A program made the translations under genes and the position numbers. The notes under the pieces were generated by a model, which was given only the letters and a program-made list of their open reading frames with translations, was not told the origin of the DNA and searched no databases. From JBKBYG01 sp046313435 (GTDB taxonomy: Bacteria > Pseudomonadota > Alphaproteobacteria > Rickettsiales > Arcanibacteraceae): a stretch of 10,939 bases of DNA. Where the stretch lies: positions 1 to 10,939 of the forward strand of contig JBKBYG010000044.1 in assembly GCA_046313435.1 (NCBI GenBank), in the 5' to 3' direction. Numbering within the stretch: position 1 is the first letter of the stretch; every line of letters starts with the position of its first letter. Below are positions 1-5,593 of the stretch, one piece after another.

Positions 1-66
1 TACTCAGATATTATAGGAAGTGGTTTTAGAAAAAGCAGAAAATCTTTTATTGAAAAAGATTATTAG
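1..66 (+). CDS. Possible 3' end of a gene entering from the left edge
   Basis: The first plus-strand frame is open from base 1 to a TAG at 64-66. It would encode 21 residues ending in a basic, serine-rich tail (FRKSRKSFIEKDY). The other two plus frames have stops within this stretch. The stop lies just before the hairpin at 75-101, which is where a convergent gene would be expected to end. I do not recognise the fragment. Twenty-one open codons can easily arise by chance in such AT-rich DNA, so this is only a candidate. Confidence 0.3.
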   Translation, partial: YSDIIGSGFRKSRKSFIEKDY

Positions 67-70
67 AAGA

Positions 71-101
71 AAAAAAGCCCTAAATAGTAATGTTAGGGCT
101 T
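71..101 (-). terminator. Rho-independent terminator of the 254-residue protein gene
   Basis: The arms AAGCCCTAA (75-83) and TTAGGGCTT (93-101) pair perfectly over 9 base pairs around a 9-base loop. Read on the minus strand, the hairpin is followed directly by a run of T (the A-run at 71-76). It starts 8 bases beyond the stop codon at 109-111. On the plus strand there is no T-run, so it should act mainly on the minus-strand gene. Confidence 0.75.
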
Positions 102-108
102 AATAAAA

Positions 109-873
109 CTAGTGAGCGTGATTACAGTCCCCAAGCAATTTAAAAAAATTAAATTCGTCAGAATTATATTTTGATAAAAATTTAATTTCTTCATAAAAAT
201 GATGGGGCTTGTGTATTCCTTCCCATGTAGTTAAAATATAATCTCTATATATCTCTCCAATTTTTGTATCACCACCAGGATTTTGCGACCATTCAGAAAT
301 TTGTGAAAATAAATAATTAGATGATTTGTCTATGTCTTCTCCAACATATGGCAACTCTGGTAAATTATATAAAAGATAAGATAATAACCCAATACTATTT
401 GAAGCAGGAAGTTTTTCTGGCAAATGCGCAATTGATTCCCAACCCTTAAATATTGCCGTATCATCAATACTTAATAACATTTTGCCAATTATATAGGGTG
501 TAAAATATTTATAATGTCCAATATATTCTTCAGACTTGTTAAAATATTCTCCAAGTATCGGAGTTGCTTTAATATCATCTATTAATAATTCACCAGTAAT
601 AGGATTATCTGGAAGAGGGACAAATACCGGTTTTAAAGGTAGTATATTAAAATTTAGCTGAGCAATTAATATTCCATCAATTTTATGAATAAAAGAATCC
701 TTAAAAGCATCTGCATAAAATGTATAATTAATTAAATGTCCACCAACTTCAAGTGCAGCTCCAAATTCCTTTATATACTGATTTGAAAAATTATTTCTAA
801 TGTGATAGCCACATGATGAAACTATGCCAGAACCAGCAAATATTCCTAAACCTTTTATAAATTCTAAAGTCAT
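109..873 (-). CDS. Hypothetical protein, 254 residues, unrecognised
   Basis: I do not recognise this family. The N-terminus (about residues 5-20) is glycine-rich and hydrophobic (IKGLGIFAGSGIVSSC). It could be a weak membrane or signal segment, but it is short and I see no clear signal-peptidase site. The middle holds a proline-rich stretch (about residues 79-91, including PVFVPLPDNP), and the C-terminal half is rich in aromatic residues. No repeat or catalytic motif is apparent. The ATG is preceded by AGGAAA about 9 bases upstream. The gene has its own promoter candidate (911-938) and a good terminator (71-101), which argues for a real, independently transcribed gene. It follows the Sel1-repeat gene on the same strand with an 81-base gap. 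Confidence 0.7.
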   Translation of the reverse strand: MTLEFIKGLGIFAGSGIVSSCGYHIRNNFSNQYIKEFGAALEVGGHLINYTFYADAFKDSFIHKIDGILIAQLNFNILPLKPVFVPLPDNPITGELLIDDIKATPILGEYFNKSEEYIGHYKYFTPYIIGKMLLSIDDTAIFKGWESIAHLPEKLPASNSIGLLSYLLYNLPELPYVGEDIDKSSNYLFSQISEWSQNPGGDTKIGEIYRDYILTTWEGIHKPHHFYEEIKFLSKYNSDEFNFFKLLGDCNHAH

Positions 874-910
874 AATTTTAATTTCCTATAATATAATCTT
901 AATAAAAGTA

Positions 911-938
911 AATATATTAAAGAAATTAATAAAGTCAA
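911..938 (-). promoter_or_regulatory. Sigma-70-type promoter for the 254-residue protein gene
   Basis: On the minus strand TTGACT (-35, 933-938) and TATATT (-10, 911-916) each match the consensus at five of six bases and are 16 bases apart. Transcription would start near 904 and give a leader of about 30 bases before the ATG at 873. The -35 box lies just downstream of the Sel1 gene's stop codon. AT-rich DNA yields chance -10 boxes, but the paired -35 is informative. Confidence 0.55.
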
Positions 939-954
939 ATTTTATTTATTAGGA

Positions 955-2211
955 TTACATTATTTGACATTTACTATCATTTTTTGAGTTTTTAATTCTA
1001 TTTTGCCATTCTGTGATATTTTCTTGTTGCTCGATAGTTGTAACATCAGCCCCAATAGCGTCTGAAATTTCTAAGGTAAAGGCATCATGACCATACTGAA
1101 TGGTTTTAGATACTGAATTTTGCCTTAAAAAATTTATTAACGCGTTTTGCGCTATTCTTTCTTCTTTATGACCAAAAAGACGGGTTTTAAGCTTTTTTAC
1201 CAAGCCTGCTTCTGTATGAAATTCTGATAAATCAAAATTTATATTTAGAATTTCTACAAGCTGATTAAGGAGTTTATCTGTAGTAAAAATTTTATTAAGA
1301 TTATCCTCTTTGATTAAGTTTAAAAGATAGAGTTTTGATATTTCATAATCTGGCGTTTTTTTAATAATGTATCCTAAAAGCCATCTAATTACTTTAGGAT
1401 TATTTTGATCAAAAACAATATTTGAAATAGCTGTTTTAGCCTTTAAGTTGCCTCTATCTAAAGCTTTATAATAACGATTTAAAGCTAAAATTAAGTCTTT
1501 TTTAATTCCATATCCATTTTCGTAAAGAAATCCTAGATTGTACTGCGCTAAAGGATTTCCTTTTTCTGTAGCTCGAACAAAATAGTTAAATGCTTCATAA
1601 TAATTTTTTTCTACGCCATATCCATTCAGATAAAGCATACCAATATTGTTTAATGCATAATCATCATCTTGTTCAGCGGATTTTTTATACCATTCATAGG
1701 CTTTAACAAAATCTCGTGCCTGCTGGTATAAACCATTTTCGTATACTTCTCCAAGTGCACGTTGAGCTGGAGCATATCCTTGTTTTGCTGACTCTGAATA
1801 ACAAAAAAATATATCTGCAGGATTACCGCAGTTATATGCAAACCTATATAATGCTACCTTATGAAATTTTCCCGCTGCTTTTTGAATACAGTCCAATGAG
1901 TCAAAGCCGAAGTTATCTGCAGTACCAGGGGTTAAAGCTAATTCAATTGCTGCTAAGAAATTTATTGATCCAGAAGAATTTTCTATTCGAGCAAATTCAA
2001 TAGTATTATAAAATAATGAGCGCTTTAAATCACTAGGAAGAATATTATGCAGTTTTTCAATTTCTGTGAGAGCATCAGAGTATGGCAAATATAGTTTTTC
2101 ATAAATTTCAGCAACTTCTTCCAAACCTAATTTTCCTTTATTAGCTGCATTTAGCAATTCTTCTTTTAACTTCTCAAAATCATATTCTTGTTCATTTACA
2201 CGTATAAGCAT
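955..2211 (-). CDS. Sel1-repeat (TPR-like) protein
   Basis: This 418-residue protein contains at least three tandem Sel1-like repeats at about residues 145-182, 183-219 and 220-255. Each carries the A-x-x-x-L/I-G-x-x-Y-x-x-G-Y-G-V pattern followed by A-x-x-Y/W-Y/F-x-K/R-A. Examples are ALNNIGMLYLNGYGVEKNYY and AQYNLGFLYENGYGIKKD. A degenerate copy may precede them at 113-144. Sel1 repeats form alpha-alpha superhelices used for protein binding, and in intracellular bacteria such proteins often contact host factors. That role is inferred from the family only. The N-terminal 110 and C-terminal 160 residues are helical-looking and unrecognised. There is no signal peptide. The start is supported by a perfect AGGAGG (2217-2222) 5 bases before the ATG, the strongest ribosome binding site in the window. 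Confidence 0.85.
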   Translation of the reverse strand: MLIRVNEQEYDFEKLKEELLNAANKGKLGLEEVAEIYEKLYLPYSDALTEIEKLHNILPSDLKRSLFYNTIEFARIENSSGSINFLAAIELALTPGTADNFGFDSLDCIQKAAGKFHKVALYRFAYNCGNPADIFFCYSESAKQGYAPAQRALGEVYENGLYQQARDFVKAYEWYKKSAEQDDDYALNNIGMLYLNGYGVEKNYYEAFNYFVRATEKGNPLAQYNLGFLYENGYGIKKDLILALNRYYKALDRGNLKAKTAISNIVFDQNNPKVIRWLLGYIIKKTPDYEISKLYLLNLIKEDNLNKIFTTDKLLNQLVEILNINFDLSEFHTEAGLVKKLKTRLFGHKEERIAQNALINFLRQNSVSKTIQYGHDAFTLEISDAIGADVTTIEQQENITEWQNRIKNSKNDSKCQIM

Positions 2212-2216
2212 ATAAA

Positions 2217-2222
2217 CCTCCT
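2217..2222 (-). promoter_or_regulatory. Consensus Shine-Dalgarno of the Sel1-repeat gene
   Basis: AGGAGG on the minus strand lies 5 bases from the ATG at 2211 and fixes that start. Neighbouring genes such as fliJ and murB have only weak sites, so this gene is probably translated comparatively well. Confidence 0.7.
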
Positions 2223-2234
2223 AAGTGTTTATAT

Positions 2235-2250
2235 ATTATATATGATTATA
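2235..2250 (-). promoter_or_regulatory. Tandem -10 boxes upstream of the Sel1-repeat gene
   Basis: Two exact TATAAT hexamers lie on the minus strand at 2245-2250 and 2235-2240, with transcription starts expected 15-30 bases before the ATG. I see no convincing -35 box at 16-18 bases from either, so the promoter is plausible but unproven. If real, it separates this gene from the fliI-fliJ transcript. Confidence 0.35.
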
Positions 2251-2295
2251 AGGCTTGTAAAACAAAGCTAAATAATTGAATTCTATCATTAAAAA

Positions 2296-2421
2296 TTAAT
2301 AATTTCTATAAATTTGAGCAGGGCAATTTTTTTCATTATCTATATATTTTACCCAGTCTTCTGGTTTAACAATATTATAGCTAAAACTATTTACAGCTAA
2401 ATCTACATCTAGTCTTGATTT
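2296..2421 (-). pseudogene. Coding-like remnant or frameshifted tail after fliJ
   Basis: On the minus strand, in the -1 frame relative to fliJ and overlapping its last codons, an open stretch of 41 codons ends in TAA at 2296-2298. It reads like protein: ...NSFSYNIVKPEDWVKYIDNE... then KNCPAQIYRNY, with Trp, Pro and Cys spaced normally. No ATG, GTG or TTG lies in frame after the preceding TGA (2422-2424), so it cannot be an ordinary gene. It could be the end of a decayed gene, or a former extension of FliJ cut off by a one-base change. I do not recognise the peptide, and chance openness cannot be excluded. Confidence 0.3.
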
Positions 2422-2837
2422 TCATCGTTTTTCTGCAAATAATTATTGATTGCAAGTTCATCTAAGTTTTGTTGATCCTTGCTTTTTTGTTTTTCTTTTG
2501 CGTAATTGATTTGATTTTCTAAACTGATGTCATATTTTTTAAGCTCAGTAAAATCTATGAATATCTCTTCTTGTAATATTTTGATTTGTCTTACTACTTT
2601 AGTAACTTCGTTATTCACAATTTCTTTTTTTTGGCGATTATCAATATAATAATTATTATAGGTGAGGGAAGCTTCAAAAACAGTAGCAGCAATTTCTTGC
2701 TCCTTTTTTAGTTCTTCATCGAGCATCTCTATAACTTTATGTAGATTCTCAAGTTTTATTTCTAACTCAGAAAGGGTTTTGCGTTTAGAATCAAGTTCTC
2801 GTTTTTTTAATTTAATTAATGTTTTTATGCCTTTCAT
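2409..2837 (-). CDS. fliJ: Flagellar export protein FliJ
   Basis: FliJ is the small coiled-coil stalk protein of the flagellar type III export apparatus. It sits in the FliI hexamer and contacts FlhA, much as the gamma subunit does in F1-ATPase. This 142-residue protein begins TLIKLKKRELDSKRKTLSEL, the typical K-x-L-I-x-L-x-K-x-x-x-D-x-K-R start. It is almost entirely charged heptad-like helix, in two long segments (about 5-52 and 66-120) separated by a short turn. Its length suits the family (about 140-150). It lies downstream of fliI on the same strand, as usual, but about 210 bases away with hairpin repeats in between. Its Shine-Dalgarno sequence is weak. FliJ sequences diverge strongly, so part of the confidence rests on the fliI neighbour. 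Confidence 0.85.
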   Translation of the reverse strand: MKGIKTLIKLKKRELDSKRKTLSELEIKLENLHKVIEMLDEELKKEQEIAATVFEASLTYNNYYIDNRQKKEIVNNEVTKVVRQIKILQEEIFIDFTELKKYDISLENQINYAKEKQKSKDQQNLDELAINNYLQKNDENQD

Positions 2838-2875
2838 TTGTTTTATAATAAATCTTTTCTATTTCTTTTTTGAGA

Positions 2876-2900
2876 GATGCTGAAACAAGTTCAGCATGAC
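2876..2900 (+). repeat. Palindromic intergenic repeat, copy 1 (GC-type stem)
   Basis: An 8-base-pair stem, ATGCTGAA (2877-2884) with TTCAGCAT (2890-2897), encloses the loop ACAAG and is followed by GAC. The 25-base unit recurs at 2929, 2974, 9807 and 9850. The bases after this copy (GGTTAAC) resemble those after the copy at 9807 (GATTAAC), so the repeat unit may be longer than the hairpin. Confidence 0.8.
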
Positions 2901-2928
2901 GGTTAACTTGAAATAATTGCTCTACAAA

Positions 2929-2954
2929 CATGCTGAAAACATGTTCGGCATGAC
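2929..2954 (+). repeat. Palindromic intergenic repeat, copy 2 (diverged)
   Basis: This copy has the same orientation as copy 1. ATGCTGAA (2930-2937) pairs with TTCGGCAT (2944-2951) around a 6-base loop and is followed by GAC. The single stem change converts a T-A pair to a T-G wobble, so the RNA hairpin is still possible. Confidence 0.7.
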
Positions 2955-2973
2955 ACAAAACTCAAGGCCTAAG

Positions 2974-2998
2974 GTCATCCTGAACTTGTTTCAGGATC
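2974..2998 (-). repeat. Palindromic intergenic repeat, copy 3 (CG-type stem, inverted)
   Basis: Read on the minus strand this is the same unit with stem ATCCTGAA / TTCAGGAT (arms at 2990-2997 and 2977-2984) and trailing GAC. It differs from copy 1 at both members of one base pair (G-C replaced by C-G). It lies about 50 bases beyond the fliI stop. No T-run follows, so it is not a canonical terminator. Confidence 0.8.
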
Positions 2999-3047
2999 TT
3001 CTTACAGTTATAGTTATGATATCAGCCATAATACAAAAACACAAATT

Positions 3048-4385
3048 TCAACTGTTCCAATCCTCTATTTCAAGTATCTCTGCAAGCGTCTTGTAAGCTG
3101 TTTCCATATCCATAGCTTCTTTTGGGGCTTGCTTCAGAAATTCTTCAATCTTATCATTGTAATATATTGCTTCATCAACTGAGGCATCGCTACCTTTTCT
3201 ATAAGCCCCGAGCCTTATCATTTCAGCCATATCATTATAAATTGCAAGTAGGCGTTTTGCCTTACTTACTAACATATTTTCACGCTCGCTATTGCATCCA
3301 GGCATGGTACGAGAAACGCTTCTCAAGATATTTATTGCAGGAAGTCTACCACGTTCAGCAATTGACCGGTCAAGCACTATATGCCCGTCAAGTATACCTC
3401 GTGCTGCATCTGAAATTGGCTCATTATGATCATCTCCTTCTACTAGTACCGCAAATAAACCAGTAATTGATGCATCACCAACGCCGGGACCTGCACGTTC
3501 AAGTAACTTAGGGAGTTCACTAAAAACAGTAGGTGTGTATCCTTTGCTGCTTGGTGGCTCACCAATTGATAATCCAATTTCACGTTGCGCCATAGAAAAT
3601 CTTGTTACATTATCCATTATACATAAAACATTTTTACCAATGTCGCGGAAATACTCAGCAACAGTCATAGTTAAATAGGCTGCTTGTTTACGAGCGAGTG
3701 GTGATTCATCTCCTGTGGCTACAATTACTATTGCACTCTTCAAGCCTTCTTCACCTAGATATTCATGCAGAAATTCCTGTACTTCGCGCCCGCGTTCACC
3801 AATTAATCCAATTACTTTTATATCAGCCTGGGCGTATTTTGTAATCATTGAGATAAGTACTGATTTTCCAACACCTGAGCCTGCAAATATACCAATACGT
3901 TGCCCATAACAGCAGCTTGTAAAAATATTTATTGCTTTTATGCCTAGGTCTATTTTTTTACCAACTCTTTGACGGGCATGAGCAGGAGGAGGAGTGTTGC
4001 GGTAACTATAACCTTTGCTCCCTTGTTTTAGGATACCTTTTTGATCAATAGGTTCTCCGTCATATCTAATAACCCTGCCAAGCCACGACTCATCAGGATA
4101 GACAAGCGGTTCTTTATCTAGAAATTCAACTTTGCAGCCAACACCGACTCCTTCAAGCTCAGCATAGGGCATAAGCATTGCATAATTTCCTTTAAAACCA
4201 ACAACTTCAGCAGGAATTTTTTTATTATTTCTTGTAAGGATATTACATTTAGAACCAACAGAAAGTATTTCTTCACCGCCAGCGCATTCGAGAATCATGC
4301 CTTTAATAGAAGTGACCTTTCCAAAAATTTCAAAATCGGGTAAATTATTTATAAGAGAGCTAATTGAAGATAAATAGTCATCCAT
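3048..4385 (-). CDS. fliI: Flagellum-specific ATPase FliI
   Basis: FliI is the cytoplasmic ATPase of the flagellar type III export apparatus and is related to the F1-ATPase beta subunit. In the 445-residue product (numbered from the ATG at 4385) I see an N-terminal beta-barrel region (about 17-89), Walker A AGSGVGKS (168-175), the catalytic-loop motif GERGRE (196-201), Walker B VLCIMDNVTRF (253-263), and the ATPase alpha/beta signature PAINILRSVS (349-358). A helical C-terminal domain follows. All key residues are intact and the length is normal. An in-frame GTG at 4394 would add three residues. I prefer the ATG, although its Shine-Dalgarno (AAAGTG) is weak. Non-flagellar SctN homologues look similar, but the adjacent fliJ favours FliI. 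tRNA-Glu ends only 22 bases upstream on the same strand. Confidence 0.95.
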   Translation of the reverse strand: MDDYLSSISSLINNLPDFEIFGKVTSIKGMILECAGGEEILSVGSKCNILTRNNKKIPAEVVGFKGNYAMLMPYAELEGVGVGCKVEFLDKEPLVYPDESWLGRVIRYDGEPIDQKGILKQGSKGYSYRNTPPPAHARQRVGKKIDLGIKAINIFTSCCYGQRIGIFAGSGVGKSVLISMITKYAQADIKVIGLIGERGREVQEFLHEYLGEEGLKSAIVIVATGDESPLARKQAAYLTMTVAEYFRDIGKNVLCIMDNVTRFSMAQREIGLSIGEPPSSKGYTPTVFSELPKLLERAGPGVGDASITGLFAVLVEGDDHNEPISDAARGILDGHIVLDRSIAERGRLPAINILRSVSRTMPGCNSERENMLVSKAKRLLAIYNDMAEMIRLGAYRKGSDASVDEAIYYNDKIEEFLKQAPKEAMDMETAYKTLAEILEIEDWNS

Positions 4386-4407
4386 ACTAATCACTTTAAT
4401 TTAAGTA

Positions 4408-4482
4408 TGGTGACCCCTACGGGACTCGAACCCGTATTGCCACCGTGAAAGGGTGATGTCCTAACCATTAGACGAAGGGGTC
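4408..4482 (-). tRNA. tRNA-Glu (anticodon UUC)
   Basis: The minus strand folds into a full cloverleaf. The acceptor GACCCCT pairs with AGGGGTC, the D-arm is GTCT-AATGGTTA-GGAC, and the anticodon stem TCACC/GGTGG carries loop CTTTCAC with anticodon TTC at 4447-4449. The T-arm is ACGGG-TTCGAGT-CCCGT. The discriminator A is followed by a genomically encoded CCA (4408-4410). The 75 bases including CCA match bacterial tRNA-Glu. Confidence 0.97.
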
Positions 4483-4498
4483 AATTTCTAGCTAATTC

Positions 4499-4504
4499 TT
4501 TATA
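4499..4504 (-). promoter_or_regulatory. -10 box candidate for tRNA-Glu
   Basis: TATAAA on the minus strand lies 16 bases before the tRNA 5' end and would give a start near 4492 with a short leader. I see no good -35 element. Because no terminator follows the tRNA, the same transcript could continue into fliI. Confidence 0.3.
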
Positions 4505-4731
4505 ATTTAACTATGCGTTACTCATCGGTCATTTACTATTCGTAAACTTCGCTCTTCGCGCCTATACTTAAATTAAAATAGTTTAGCTATTACATTTCTA
4601 GTATAATCATTTATACGAAATGGCGTTATTCAAAGCTATTAACTAAACACGTTTAGTTTGCTAACAATAGTGCGTAATATACTAACAAAAAAAAATAAAT
4701 CAAGTACTCTTTTTAAAAAATATAGATTTTT

Positions 4732-4737
4732 TATAAT
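4732..4737 (+). promoter_or_regulatory. -10 box candidate for the UDG-family gene
   Basis: An exact TATAAT lies 44 bases before the start codon. The -35 position has only a T-run (CTTTTT at 17 bases). The flanking DNA is nearly all A and T, so a chance match is quite possible. Confidence 0.3.
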
Positions 4738-4781
4738 TTAATTTTCTATATTAAATTATATTATTTAAAAAAGAGTTAAAA

Positions 4782-5360
4782 ATGAATGAAGAAGCCTTAA
4801 AAGAAGAGATAAAATCTTGCCGCACTTGTGCTGCACACTTTATGCATACGCCAAGGCCGGTAGTTAAATTTAGTAATACAGCAAAAATATTAATTATAGG
4901 GCAAGCACCAGGCACTAAAGTCCATAATAGTGGGATTCCTTGGAACGATGCTTCGGGTAATAGGCTTAGGGACTGGCTAAATATTGACAAAGAAGATTTT
5001 TATGATGAAACAAAGATAGCTATTATGCCAATGGGATTTTGCTATCCAGGTGTTGATAAATATGGAGGAGATAAACCTCCGCGCAAAGAATGCGCACCAA
5101 AATGGCATGATAAGGTGAGGCTGTTCATGCCGAGCATCAAGCTCACACTCCTTATAGGTAGCTATTCTCAGAAATATTATTTAAAAAGTGAAATGAAAGA
5201 GAATATGACTCAAACAGTAAAAAATTGGCGCGCTTACTTACCACAATATTTACCGCTTCCTCATCCTAGCTGGCGTAATACGGGATGGATAAAGAAGAAC
5301 CGATGGTTTGAGGAGGAACTAATTCCAGAGCTTAAGAAAATAGTTAAAGAAAATTATTAA
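4782..5360 (+). CDS. Uracil-DNA glycosylase superfamily protein, probably Fe-S
   Basis: This 192-residue protein belongs to the uracil-DNA glycosylase superfamily, which removes uracil or related bases from DNA as the first step of base-excision repair. Motif A is GQAPG (40-44), followed by VHNSGIPWNDASGNRLRDWL. Motif B is HPSWRN (161-166) near the C-terminus. Cysteines 13, 16, 87 and 104 are spaced as in family 4 enzymes, where four cysteines bind a 4Fe-4S cluster. Motif A has Gln where family 4 has Glu and family 1 has Asp, so the activity and exact subfamily are uncertain. I recall proteobacterial proteins with the same GQAPG, MGFCYPG and ECAP signatures, annotated only as UDG family. The ATG follows AAGAG by 6 bases. 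It stands alone, with spacers of more than 230 bases on both sides. Confidence 0.88.
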   Translation: MNEEALKEEIKSCRTCAAHFMHTPRPVVKFSNTAKILIIGQAPGTKVHNSGIPWNDASGNRLRDWLNIDKEDFYDETKIAIMPMGFCYPGVDKYGGDKPPRKECAPKWHDKVRLFMPSIKLTLLIGSYSQKYYLKSEMKENMTQTVKNWRAYLPQYLPLPHPSWRNTGWIKKNRWFEEELIPELKKIVKENY

Positions 5361-5364
5361 TTTA

Positions 5365-5408
5365 AGTTAAACAGTGTATATAGAAAACTATAATTATACT
5401 GTTTAACT
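5365..5408. other. Long perfect-armed hairpin after the UDG-family gene
   Basis: AGTTAAACAGT (5365-5375) pairs with ACTGTTTAACT (5398-5408) over 11 base pairs. The interior can pair further (TATAG with CTATA around AAAA). It starts 4 bases after the UDG-gene stop, so it could end or stabilise that transcript, but no T-run follows on either strand. It may equally be a palindromic repeat. Confidence 0.55.
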
Positions 5409-5428
5409 ATGAAGTTAAGTATTTCTAA

Positions 5429-5527
5429 TTAACCTCTAACATTACATCTTAGAGCACGCTCAACAGGTTTCAGTAGCTTTTCAGTTTTTAAATTTGCAGC
5501 AAGTTTATAGGTTACTGCTTTAAAACG
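5429..5527 (-). pseudogene. Short coding-like remnant upstream of murB
   Basis: A minus-strand stretch of 32 codons runs from a TAG (5528-5530) to a TAA (5429-5431). It reads as convincing protein: RFKAVTYKLAANLKTEKL followed by LKPVERALRCNVRG. It has no start codon at its beginning and is far too short for a normal domain. An inverted repeat, ATGAAGTTAA (5409-5418) and TTACTTCAT (5532-5540), brackets it almost exactly, so the unit might be a small repeated element rather than a gene remnant. I do not recognise the peptide. Confidence 0.3.
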
Positions 5528-5593
5528 CTATTTACTTCATACTTACTTTATTTTATTAGTGTTTCTAAATTTTAAAATAAAGTTAGTATTGAA

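Larger units (their letters stand above)
4483..4781. other. Non-coding spacer between tRNA-Glu and the UDG-family gene
   Basis: This 299-base divergent spacer has no credible gene on either strand. Its part next to the tRNA (about 4510-4565) is visibly richer in G and C than the surroundings and contains a partial tandem (CTTCGCTCTTCGCG). At 4641-4658 the arms AACTAAAC and GTTTAGTT form a perfect 8-base-pair hairpin with only two bases between them. The last 100 bases are almost pure A and T and include the UDG-gene promoter candidate. The block may be a decayed dispersed repeat, but one window cannot show that. Confidence 0.5.

Noticed and set aside
1650..2003. Open frames at 1650-1841 (minus) and 1716-2003 (plus)
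   Set aside because: They overlap the Sel1-repeat coding frame, which has recognisable repeats and a strong ribosome binding site. These frames have neither.
2409..2440. Programmed -1 frameshift joining FliJ to the downstream coding-like stretch
   Set aside because: The only slippery-looking site (G AAA AAC near the end of fliJ) precedes a TGA in the -1 frame at 2422-2424, so a slip there would terminate at once.
2662..2883. Plus-strand open frame opposite fliJ
   Set aside because: It is a serine/phenylalanine-rich translation, the typical antisense of a lysine/glutamate coiled coil.
2876..2998. CRISPR array
   Set aside because: The three repeat copies are individually palindromic, in mixed orientation and unevenly spaced, with no cas genes nearby.
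3122..3909. Plus-strand open frames at 3122-3466 and 3715-3909
   Set aside because: Both lie opposite the conserved ATPase core of fliI and are by-products of its codon pattern.
3048..4385. Type III secretion ATPase (SctN) of an injectisome
   Set aside because: The motifs cannot fully separate SctN from FliI, but a FliJ-type protein follows and no injectisome genes are visible.
4751..4990. Minus-strand open frame opposite the start of the UDG-family gene
   Set aside because: It is antisense to the conserved motif A region of the glycosylase and has no supporting signals.
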